A DNA stretch of 49,843 nt, from the NCBI GenBank assembly GCA_023382455.1, contig JAHDVX010000024.1, forward strand, positions 1 to 49,843, in the 5' to 3' direction. The notes under the pieces are model-generated. The model saw only the letters and a program-made list of their open reading frames with translations. It was not told where the DNA came from and made no database searches. How positions within the stretch are numbered: the stretch's first letter is position 1; every line of letters starts with the position of its first letter. Positions 17,477 through 24,281 of the stretch are shown here, in pieces. Made by a program: the position numbers and the translations under genes. This stretch comes from Flavobacteriales bacterium. GTDB taxonomy: Bacteria; Bacteroidota; Bacteroidia; Flavobacteriales_F; PHOS-HE28.

Positions 17477-18844
17477 TCACTCCCCGGCACGCTCCCAGTC
17501 GATTTTCCGGCTCACCGCCATCACAATGGCCAGCACGATGAAGAGGCCGATGCTGCCGATCAGCAGGGCATAGTCCTCCTGGTTGATCACGGTGAACATG
17601 AAGCCGAACACCAGCAGCATCACCAGCCCCAGGAGTTGCGTGGCCTTCACCTGCCGGAACACGCTGCGGGCGTAGAACACCACCAGGCCGATCACGGCCA
17701 CGGCCGAGGTGATGTACGCGGCACTGAAGCCGATGTGCTCGCTGAGCGCGATGAGCAGGGTGTAGAAGATGCACAGTGCAAAGCCCACCAGCAGGTACTG
17801 GATGGGATGGATCCGCAGCTTTTGCAGCACCTCCACGAAGAAGAACACCAGGAAGACCAGCACGATCAGCATCACGCCATACTTGGCCGCCCGGTTGCTC
17901 TTCTGGTATTCGTCCATGGGCAGGATCAGGTCCGGTCCGAAGGCGCTTTCCTCCAGTTGCGAGTTGCGGCTGCCGCTGAACTGCTGCGGATAGGGCCGGT
18001 TGAGGTGCAATACGCGCCAATGGGCGGTGAAGCCGGTCTTGGTGACGTCCGATTTATCCGGCAGGAAGGCTCCCTGGAAGCTCGGGTCAGGCCAGGCGGA
18101 GGAGATGGTGGCCGTGGTGGTGCGGCCCATGGGTACCATACGGAAGCTGTTGCTGCCGTTGAGGTCCAAGACAAAGTCCAGGTTGAACGGCCGGGCCAGC
18201 GACCCGCTGTCCAGCGGCAGCGGCACGCTGATCCCGGAGGCCATCAGGTCGTCGCTTGGCAGGCCGGGCTCGAAGGCCAGTTTGGTCCCGTTCCATTGGG
18301 CTTCCACCTGCTGCTTGATGCTGCGCAGGTCCGAGATGCCCAGGCACAAGGTGGCCTCCTTCCAGCGCAGCGTGGCCGTGGTGACAGGCGACAAAGCCTT
18401 CATGGCAGGGAACTCGGCCTGGATGCGCAGATGTCCCTTGTACACCACCACATCATAGATGCCGCGGTGCCGCTTCTCGGGATCGAGCTGCCCGGTGAAG
18501 TCCAGTTTTTCCGGCAGGAAATGGGCGTACTGCGTCACATTGCGCATCTCGCTCTTTCCATCGCCGAGGTCCACCCGCACGGTGGCTGCGTACGGCACGC
18601 TGATCACCGGCCCGGTGATGGTCTGGCTTCCGCCCCAGGTGCTGCCCACCTCCTGCACGGCCTCCTCCTTGCGCCATTCCCGCTCACGCACCAAGCTCTC
18701 CACCATCGCCAGTGGGATCAGCAGCAACAGCACCAGCACGGCCACCACCACGGCCCGGAAGGTCATGGACCGGCGGAACCAGCTCATCTTCTCCGGGGCC
18801 TTGGCCAATGGTGCGGATGCGGACTGTTCGATGGGCTGCTGCAT
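17477..18844 (-). CDS. creD: CreD family inner-membrane protein
   Basis: CreD (cell envelope integrity, Cet/inner-membrane) family, 455 residues from the ATG at 18844; the longer frame to 18907 adds an unlikely lead. One N-terminal transmembrane helix (about 32-48, RAVVVAVLVLLLLIPLAMV), a large periplasmic domain including GSQTITGPVISVPY and RHRGIYDVVVYKGHLRI, and a C-terminal block of about five helices starting near RAAKYGVMLIVLVFLVFFF. All these are family signatures. In enterobacteria creD responds to CreBC; no such two-component system is visible here. It is upstream of and co-directional with the beta-helix gene, with a 170-bp gap. Confidence 0.9.
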   Translation of the reverse strand: MQQPIEQSASAPLAKAPEKMSWFRRSMTFRAVVVAVLVLLLLIPLAMVESLVREREWRKEEAVQEVGSTWGGSQTITGPVISVPYAATVRVDLGDGKSEMRNVTQYAHFLPEKLDFTGQLDPEKRHRGIYDVVVYKGHLRIQAEFPAMKALSPVTTATLRWKEATLCLGISDLRSIKQQVEAQWNGTKLAFEPGLPSDDLMASGISVPLPLDSGSLARPFNLDFVLDLNGSNSFRMVPMGRTTTATISSAWPDPSFQGAFLPDKSDVTKTGFTAHWRVLHLNRPYPQQFSGSRNSQLEESAFGPDLILPMDEYQKSNRAAKYGVMLIVLVFLVFFFVEVLQKLRIHPIQYLLVGFALCIFYTLLIALSEHIGFSAAYITSAVAVIGLVVFYARSVFRQVKATQLLGLVMLLVFGFMFTVINQEDYALLIGSIGLFIVLAIVMAVSRKIDWERAGE

Positions 18845-18970
18845 GGTGGATGGCGGAATTGGATGGAAACGGATGAACGCGAAGATCGTGAGCCGCAGTA
18901 TCCACACCGGGCAAGGCGATGACTTTTTTCCATGAGCATGATGGAAAGCCCTTTCTTTGCAGCCCGATCT

Positions 18971-19047
18971 CGGGGGGGTAGCGCCGTCCGGCTAGCGTTT
19001 CCCGCCTCCCTTCGGCTCCGCTCAGGGTGGCGGGATGGTGGCAGGTC
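18971..19047 (+). repeat. tRNA-Pro-like repeat A with a palindrome in place of the anticodon arm
   Basis: The 5' part (18971 to about 18999) follows the acceptor strand and D-arm of the real tRNA-Pro, with a few changes. At 19000-19035 a 36-nt palindrome sits where the anticodon arm should be, followed by a GGCAGG block similar to the T-arm start. The downstream spacer, with GATTGCAGTTCTGGTGGCAG and then CTTTGGAAATACAGTTC, leads directly into the true tRNA-Pro at 19094. The start-to-start distance is 123 nt. No functional tRNA can be formed. Confidence 0.75.
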
Positions 19048-19093
19048 GGGATTGCAGTTCTGGTGGCAGGGAAGGTTCTTTGGAAATACAGTT

Positions 19094-19168
19094 CGGGGTG
19101 TAGCGCAGTCCGGTTAGCGTACCTGCTTTGGGAGCAGGGGGTCGCAGGTTCGAATCCTGCCACCCCGA
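19094..19168 (+). tRNA. tRNA-Pro (UGG anticodon)
   Basis: 75-nt cloverleaf: acceptor CGGGGTG pairs with CACCCCG and discriminator A; D-arm GCGC...GCGT; anticodon arm CCTGC-TTTGGGA-GCAGG (19122-19138) with anticodon TGG; variable loop GGGTC; T-arm GCAGG-TTCGAAT-CCTGC. The 3' CCA is not encoded. It is embedded among three tRNA-Pro-like repeats. Confidence 0.96.
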
Positions 19169-19234
19169 CAAATGAAGGGGTCATGGATAGGCATGGCCCC
19201 TTTTGCGTTCAATGAACAGGCCGGTCAACGGCAA

Positions 19235-19310
19235 CCAGGTGTAGCGCAGTCCGGTCAACATATCCCGCCTCCCTTCGGCTCCGCTCAGGGTGGCGGGAGG
19301 GTCGCAGGTC
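19235..19310 (+). repeat. tRNA-Pro-like repeat B with a palindrome in place of the anticodon arm
   Basis: Degenerate acceptor (CCAGGTG), then TAGCGCAGTCCGGT matching the tRNA-Pro D-arm, the same 36-nt palindrome at 19263-19298, the exact variable loop GGGTC and T-stem start GCAGG, then divergence into the spacer also seen after repeat A. The spacer (19311-19356) is almost identical to that before the true tRNA-Pro, with one base difference noted around CAAGGAAGG versus CAGGGAAGG. Confidence 0.75.
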
Positions 19311-19356
19311 GGGATTGCAGTTCTGGTGGCAAGGAAGGTTCTTTGGAAATACAGTT

Positions 19357-19445
19357 CGGGGTGTAGCGCAGTCCGGTTAGCGTATCCCGCCTCCCTTCGG
19401 CTCCGCTCAGGGTGGCGGGAGGGTCGCAGGTTCAAGCATACCCGT
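19357..19445 (+). repeat. tRNA-Pro-like repeat C: exact tRNA 5' half, palindrome instead of anticodon arm
   Basis: Positions 19357-19384 are identical to the first 28 nt of the real tRNA-Pro (acceptor, D-arm, base 26). The 17-nt anticodon arm is replaced by the 36-nt palindrome (19385-19420). The variable loop and T-stem start (GGGTCGCAGGTTC) then resume exactly. The T-stem 3' side is lost, and a weak acceptor remnant ATACCCG follows. The replacement falls precisely on the boundaries of the anticodon arm. Confidence 0.8.
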
Positions 19446-19499
19446 ACAGCCCAGGCTGGTCTTGATCGTGCGGACAGCCCTACTTTCGCCCGCAGCAAT

Positions 19500-19573
<74 letters not shown>

Positions 19574-19592
19574 CAGAATTGGATCGGGCGGC

Positions 19593-19600
19593 TATATTTG
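19593..19600 (+). promoter_or_regulatory. -7 box TATATTTG for tRNA-Ser
   Basis: Exact match to the Bacteroidota -7 consensus TAnnTTTG, ending 11 nt before the mature 5' end of tRNA-Ser, a sensible start-site distance. No TTG was found at the usual -33 spacing. Confidence 0.45.
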
Positions 19601-19611
19601 CCGCCCGAATT

Positions 19612-19703
<92 letters not shown>

Positions 19704-19744
19704 AAGCGAACGCCTCACGAAAGTGGGGCGTTCTTGCATGCGGC

Positions 19745-20233
19745 CATCCGCCGAAGCTTGCTTCGAGGCGGGTGGCCGCATGCAAGAACAGGGCTGCGTG
19801 GCGGCCGTTCGCTTTGAAGCCTCCCCCAATAGGGATAGCGCGAATCCGCCGCCAGGCGGAGAGCGCAATCCCCTCCGAAGCTTGCTTAAAGGCGAATGTC
19901 CCGAATGCAGAACCCGGCCGTGAAGCGGCCGTTCGCTTTGAAGCCTCCCCCAATAGGGATAGCGCGCCTCGCGCAATCCCCTCCGAAGCTTGCTTCGAGA
20001 CGGGTGGCCGCACGCAAGAACAGGGCCGCGTGAAGCGGCCGTTCGCTTTGATGCCTCCCCCAATAGGGATAGCGCGCCTCGCGCAATCCCCTCCGAAGCT
20101 TGCTTCGAGACGGGTGGCCGCACGCAAGAACAGGGCCGCGTGAAGCGGCCGTTCGCTTTGATGCCTCTTCGCCTCGCCGTGGCCATGCGGAGGCGTGCCC
20201 CCCAATAGGGATAGCGCGCCTTGCGCAATCCCC
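19745..20233 (+). repeat. 110-bp tandem repeat array with nested palindromes
   Basis: Four consecutive units start at about 19745, 19874, 19982 and 20092; the shared block GTTCGCTTTGA recurs at 19807, 19931, 20041 and 20151. Each unit ends in a palindrome GGGATAGCGCG-CCT-CGCGCAATCCC (for example 19957-19981). In the first unit the palindrome loop is replaced by another palindrome, TCCGCCGCCAGGCGGA (19845-19860). In the last unit a segment of about 31 bp with CGCCTC...GAGGCG ends (20168-20198) is inserted. Open frames here, on either strand, only translate the repeat and show no protein family. With its flanks this fills the gene-free stretch between tRNA-Ser and the thiolase. Confidence 0.85.
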
Positions 20234-20256
20234 TCTGCTTTTTCAAATGGACATTC

Positions 20257-20298
20257 ATGGATGTTGGTGGACGCTTGGGCGCGTCCACCAACATCCAT
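20257..20298. repeat. Perfect 18-bp inverted repeat with 6-nt loop
   Basis: Arms 20257-20274 (ATGGATGTTGGTGGACGC) and 20281-20298 are exact reverse complements around loop TTGGGC. No T-tract follows, so it is not a standard terminator. It sits just upstream of the thiolase -7 box and could isolate or regulate that promoter. Confidence 0.8.
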
Positions 20299-20320
20299 CC
20301 AACCCCTCACCGCGCATTCG

Positions 20321-20328
20321 TACCTTTG
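20321..20328 (+). promoter_or_regulatory. -7 box TACCTTTG for acetyl-CoA acetyltransferase
   Basis: Exact TAnnTTTG match, 27 nt before the ATG at 20356. The expected -33 TTG is not evident; the region 19 to 21 nt upstream is the edge of the 18-bp inverted repeat. Confidence 0.42.
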
Positions 20329-20355
20329 CGGCCCAATTGGAAAACACCGTTGATC

Positions 20356-21534
20356 ATGGCCCGTGAAGTCGTTATCGTTTCCGCAGTACGCACCCCCATC
20401 GGCTCCTTCGGGGGCAGCCTTTCCACCGTGCCCGCCACCGAACTGGGTGCCACGGCCATCAAGGCCGCCCTGGAGAAGGGCGGCGTGAAGCCCGAGGCGG
20501 TGAACGACGTGATCATGGGCAGCGTGCTGCAGGCCAACCTCGGCCAGGCCCCCGCCCGCCAGGCCGCCAAGTTCGCCGGGCTGCCCGACGCCACCCCCGC
20601 CACCACGGTGAACAAGGTGTGCGCCAGCGGCATGAAGGCCATCATCTACGCCACCCAGGAGATCCTGCTCGGCGATGCCGACGTGGTGGTGGCCGGCGGC
20701 ATGGAGAGCATGAGCCGCACCCCGTACTACGTGGAGAACGGCCGCTACGGCTACCGCTTCGGCGACGGCAAACTGATCGACGGCATCGGCAAGGACGGCC
20801 TCACCAACGTGTACGACCAGAAGGCCATGGGCGTGTGCGCGGACCTCTGTGCCACGGAGAACAAGATCAGCCGCGAGGAGCAGGACGCCTTTGCCATCGA
20901 GAGCTACACCCGCAGCGCCAATGCCTGGAAGGAGGGCCGCTTCAAGGAGGAGGTGGTGCCCGTGACCGTGAAGGGCCGCAAGGGCGACACGGTGGTAAGC
21001 GAGGACGAGGAGTACAAGAACGTGGATTTCGCCAAGCTGAAGGCGCTGAAGCCCGTGTTCACCAAGGAAGGCAGTGTGACCGCCGGCAACGCCAGCACCA
21101 TCAACGACGGCGCGGCCGCCCTGGTGCTGATGAGCGCCGACAAGGCCAAGGCCCTCGGCCTGAAACCGCTGGCCAAGGTGATCGGCTACGCCGATGCCGA
21201 GCAGGCCCCGGAATGGTTCACCACCAGCCCCGCCAAGGCCGTGCCCATCGCCGTGAAGAAGGCCGGGCTGAAGATGGAGGACATCGACCTGGTGGAATTG
21301 AACGAAGCCTTCTCCGTGGTGGGCATCGCCAATACGAAGATGCTGGGCCTGGACCCTGCGAAGGTGAACGTGAACGGCGGTGCTGTGTCACTTGGCCACC
21401 CGCTGGGCTGCAGTGGCGCCCGCATCATCGTCACCCTGGTGCACGCCCTGAAGCAGCGCGGCAAGAAATACGGCGCGGCCGGCATCTGCAACGGCGGCGG
21501 TGGTGCCAGCGCGATGGTGATCGAGGCGCTGTGA
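20356..21534 (+). CDS. atoB: Acetyl-CoA C-acetyltransferase (thiolase)
   Basis: Type II thiolase, 392 residues, condensing two acetyl-CoA to acetoacetyl-CoA or running in reverse during degradation. The acyl-accepting Cys89 lies in [11 protein letters not shown]. The other catalytic residues are His348 in [13 protein letters not shown] and Cys378 in [22 protein letters not shown] is also present. The open frame extends to 20221 through repeat DNA, but the ATG at 20356 ([16 protein letters not shown]) gives the canonical N-terminus. It stands alone, preceded by a hairpin and -7 box and followed by a palindromic repeat cluster. Substrate length (acetoacetyl-CoA versus longer 3-ketoacyl-CoA) is inferred from overall similarity. 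Confidence 0.95.
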   Translation: MAREVVIVSAVRTPIGSFGGSLSTVPATELGATAIKAALEKGGVKPEAVNDVIMGSVLQANLGQAPARQAAKFAGLPDATPATTVNKVCASGMKAIIYATQEILLGDADVVVAGGMESMSRTPYYVENGRYGYRFGDGKLIDGIGKDGLTNVYDQKAMGVCADLCATENKISREEQDAFAIESYTRSANAWKEGRFKEEVVPVTVKGRKGDTVVSEDEEYKNVDFAKLKALKPVFTKEGSVTAGNASTINDGAAALVLMSADKAKALGLKPLAKVIGYADAEQAPEWFTTSPAKAVPIAVKKAGLKMEDIDLVELNEAFSVVGIANTKMLGLDPAKVNVNGGAVSLGHPLGCSGARIIVTLVHALKQRGKKYGAAGICNGGGGASAMVIEAL

Positions 21535-21548
21535 GGCACGGGGCCACA

Positions 21549-21820
21549 GGAGCCCTTGCATTTCGCAAAGCAGGAATGGCGTGACCCTGCCGGGGGAAAC
21601 CGCAGGGTCCGCTGTTGTTCGCAGATCCAGCTAGGCGAGACCCTGCGGGAGCTTGTGAATCCGCAGGGTCCGCTGATGTTCGCAGATCCAGTTAGACGAG
21701 ACCCTGCGGGAGCATGAGGAGCCCTTGCATTTCGCAAAGCAGGAATGGCGTGACCCTGCCGGGGAAACCGCAGGGTCCGCTGTTGTTCGCAGATCCAGTT
21801 AAGCAAGATTCTGCGGGAGC
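21549..21820. repeat. Hairpin repeat cluster between thiolase and TonB-receptor genes
   Basis: This holds almost all of the roughly 300-bp gene-free gap. Two near-identical copies (21549-21636 and 21717-21806) contain GCCCTTGCATTTCGCAAAGC and the hairpin GACCCTGC...GCAGGGTC. A shorter version lies between them (about 21639-21700), and a decayed end (ATTCTGCGGGAGC) follows. The phrase GTTCGCAGATCCAG recurs three times. All copies can form CCCTGC/GCAGGG stems, so the cluster may end transcription of the two convergent genes. Confidence 0.8.
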
Positions 21821-21842
21821 TTGGGGATGGTTCAATGCCCCA

Positions 21843-24218
21843 TCAAAAGCGTAGGGTGTATTGCACCACCGGCAGGATGGCCAGTTGCGGCACGTCCTTG
21901 ATGGTCTCCGTGCGACGATCGTAGTAGCGCAGCACGGTGGTTTGCGCATTCAGTACGTTCTGCACGTCCAGCTTGAATTCGTGGCTGGCCTTGGGGCGGC
22001 CCAGGCGGTAGCTCACCACCACGTCGGCCTTGTGCACAGCGCTGCCCTTTTCGTTCCACGCGTCCGCGATCTCCTTCTGCTCACCCGCAGCGATGCTGGC
22101 CTGCAGGTCGATGGGTGTGGCGTAGCGGCCGCCCATCACGCTGTAACGCACGCCGGTTGTGAGCACGCGATCCTTGCCTTCGGGCCCCAGCTTCCATTCC
22201 TTACCGGCCAGCACGTTGGCCACGGGGCCCATGTTGAAGCGCGAGTTGCGCCACACGCCGTCCAGCGCCTTGTAGCGCGCATCCACGTACGAGGCCGTCG
22301 CCAGGAAGTGCCAGCCGCGCGTGAAGTATTTCTCCAAGGAGACCTCCGCGCCCAGGTTCCGGCCCACGCCTTCGTTCACCAGCGGCCGGTCGGTGAACCA
22401 TTCGCTCTGGTTGGAGAGGCTGAAGGCACTGTGCGGGTCGTTCTCCACCGGCACGTCGTAGAGGTGCTGCCAGTAGGCTTCCGCCGTGAGGCGCAGGTCT
22501 TCCTTCAGCCTGCGGTCGTAGCCCAGCACCAGGTGCGCGGCCTTGGTCATGCGCAGGCCGGTGTTGGGCTGGATGGTCCGTCCCTCTTCGTCGGTACGCT
22601 GCGTCAGGTAGGTCATCAGGGCTTCCTCGCGGGAGTGCAACCCCGCGCCGAAGGTGAAGGCCTGGTCCGGCCGCTGCTGGAAACGCAGGCCCATACGGGG
22701 CTCCACGCTGGTCTCACCATTGAGGCCGAAGTGCAGCACGTGCAGCCCCGAGGTCATGCTCCAGCGTTCGTTCCAGCGCCATTTCCAACTGGCGAAGGCC
22801 TGTACCGTGGCGGCATCGCCACGCGCGGCCAACTGCGTCTCCATGCGCTGCTGGGCGATGACCCAACTGCTGGAGCCAAGCCGGAAGTTGTCCAGCGAGA
22901 TGATCACGCCCGTGCGCAGTTTGTTCTTCGCGTCCAGCTTGGTGTTGAGCGTGGTGGCCAGGCGCGTGGCCCAGTGCCGCAGTTCGTCGTTGTGGCGGTC
23001 CACCAGCGCCGTGGATGTCAATTCGGGCAGTTCATCGTAGTCCGTGGCGCTGCCATTGCCGCTGAGCGAAATGCTGCTGTGCACGTAGCTGTTGGTGCCG
23101 AGGGTGCGCGTGTGCTCCAGGCCCAGCACGCCCATGCGCGAGCCGAAGTCCGCACGGCTGAACACCGTGTCGCCCCCTACGCCCTTGTCTTCATCGATGA
23201 TGTGGCTGATACCGCCCAGCCCGAAGAGCGTGAAGGTGCCGGCATTCCCAGTGGGCACCTTCACCTTGAAGGCCCCGTCGGTGTAGGTGGGCACGCCGCC
23301 GTAATCCACGATGCCCGCCTGGTCCAGCAGGGAGAGCGTGGAGTAGCGGAAGTTGGCCAGGTAGGATCCGCCCTTCACGCCGGGCAATGGGCCTTCGGCG
23401 GTGAGGTCGGTGCCGAGCACGCCCACCTTCAAGGTGTACTCGCGTTTGCTGTCGTTCCCGTCGCGCAGGTGCATGTCGTACACGGCGCTCAATGCGTTGC
23501 CGTATTCCGGCGCGAAGGCCCCGGTGTAGAACTCGGAGTTGTCCAGCATGTCGCTGTTGAGCACGTTGATGGGGCCGCCGGTGCTGCCCTCGTCGCTGAA
23601 GTGGTTGGGGTTGGGGATCTCGATACCTTCCAGCCTCCAGAGCACGCCGGTGGGCGAGTTGCCGCGCACCACGATGCTGTTGTCGCCCATGGGGTCGCCC
23701 GCCACGCCGGGGAAGGCGCTGACCATGCGGGCCGGGTCATTGATGCTGCCGGCGATGCGCGAGGTCTCTTCCACACCGATGGTGCGCGCGCTGAGCGTGG
23801 CCATGTCGTTGCGCACCTCGCCGCGCGGACGGTCAGCGGTGACGGTGACGGCGGTCATCTCCGTGACGGAGCCGGAGAGCATGATGTTCAGCACGAGCTC
23901 CTTGGCGGAGGTGAGCAACAGGTTCTCCAAGGCGGCCTCCTCGTAGCCGATGGCGCGCACCCGTAGGGAGATGCGGCCCACGGGTACGCCGCTGATGGCG
24001 AAGCGTCCCTCTTCGTCCGCCACGGTGCCGAGGGGCGGGTCGGTGGCCAGCACGGCGATGGCCGCGCCAGGCACGGGCTGGCGGGTGTCCGCGTCCAGCA
24101 CGGTACCACGCACGGTCTGGCGGTTGCCCACGGGATCGCCGGTGCGGGCCTGGACGGCGGTGATGGCCAGGAAGTGGAAAAGCAGAACAAGGGTGGAAAG
24201 CAGCTTGCGGTTCATCAT
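21843..24218 (-). CDS. TonB-dependent outer-membrane receptor with carboxypeptidase-regulatory-like domain
   Basis: 791-residue outer-membrane receptor. Signal peptide about 1-24; CarboxypepD_reg-like beta domain about 35-120 (VRGTVLDADTRQPVPGAAIA); plug domain about 125-245 with SINDPARMVSAFPGVAGDP and SIVVRGNSPTGVLWRLEGIE; then a 22-strand-type barrel ending in the aromatic C-terminus QYTLRF. It would import a scarce nutrient using TonB energy; the substrate cannot be read. There is no N-terminal STN signalling domain; that domain is on the protein encoded just upstream. Two adjacent ATGs (24218, 24215) are equally possible. Last gene of the sigma-FecR operon. Confidence 0.92.
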   Translation of the reverse strand: MMNRKLLSTLVLLFHFLAITAVQARTGDPVGNRQTVRGTVLDADTRQPVPGAAIAVLATDPPLGTVADEEGRFAISGVPVGRISLRVRAIGYEEAALENLLLTSAKELVLNIMLSGSVTEMTAVTVTADRPRGEVRNDMATLSARTIGVEETSRIAGSINDPARMVSAFPGVAGDPMGDNSIVVRGNSPTGVLWRLEGIEIPNPNHFSDEGSTGGPINVLNSDMLDNSEFYTGAFAPEYGNALSAVYDMHLRDGNDSKREYTLKVGVLGTDLTAEGPLPGVKGGSYLANFRYSTLSLLDQAGIVDYGGVPTYTDGAFKVKVPTGNAGTFTLFGLGGISHIIDEDKGVGGDTVFSRADFGSRMGVLGLEHTRTLGTNSYVHSSISLSGNGSATDYDELPELTSTALVDRHNDELRHWATRLATTLNTKLDAKNKLRTGVIISLDNFRLGSSSWVIAQQRMETQLAARGDAATVQAFASWKWRWNERWSMTSGLHVLHFGLNGETSVEPRMGLRFQQRPDQAFTFGAGLHSREEALMTYLTQRTDEEGRTIQPNTGLRMTKAAHLVLGYDRRLKEDLRLTAEAYWQHLYDVPVENDPHSAFSLSNQSEWFTDRPLVNEGVGRNLGAEVSLEKYFTRGWHFLATASYVDARYKALDGVWRNSRFNMGPVANVLAGKEWKLGPEGKDRVLTTGVRYSVMGGRYATPIDLQASIAAGEQKEIADAWNEKGSAVHKADVVVSYRLGRPKASHEFKLDVQNVLNAQTTVLRYYDRRTETIKDVPQLAILPVVQYTLRF

Positions 24219-24281
24219 CGGGTTTGCGTTGCCCTGTTGACAGCGCGGTGCCCCTTCACCCCTATCCGACCCGGAAAAAAA

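Noticed and set aside
18684-19184. 166-codon minus-strand frame over the creD start and tRNA-Pro
   Set aside because: It runs through tRNA and repeat DNA opposite a tRNA gene and in the wrong frame for creD.
19181-19498. 105-codon minus-strand frame over the tRNA-Pro-like repeats
   Set aside because: The peptide is a translation of the palindrome and tRNA-like sequence; no start context or family support.
19745-20233. Possible CRISPR array
   Set aside because: The units are about 110 bp, contiguous and similar throughout; there are no unique spacers and no cas genes.
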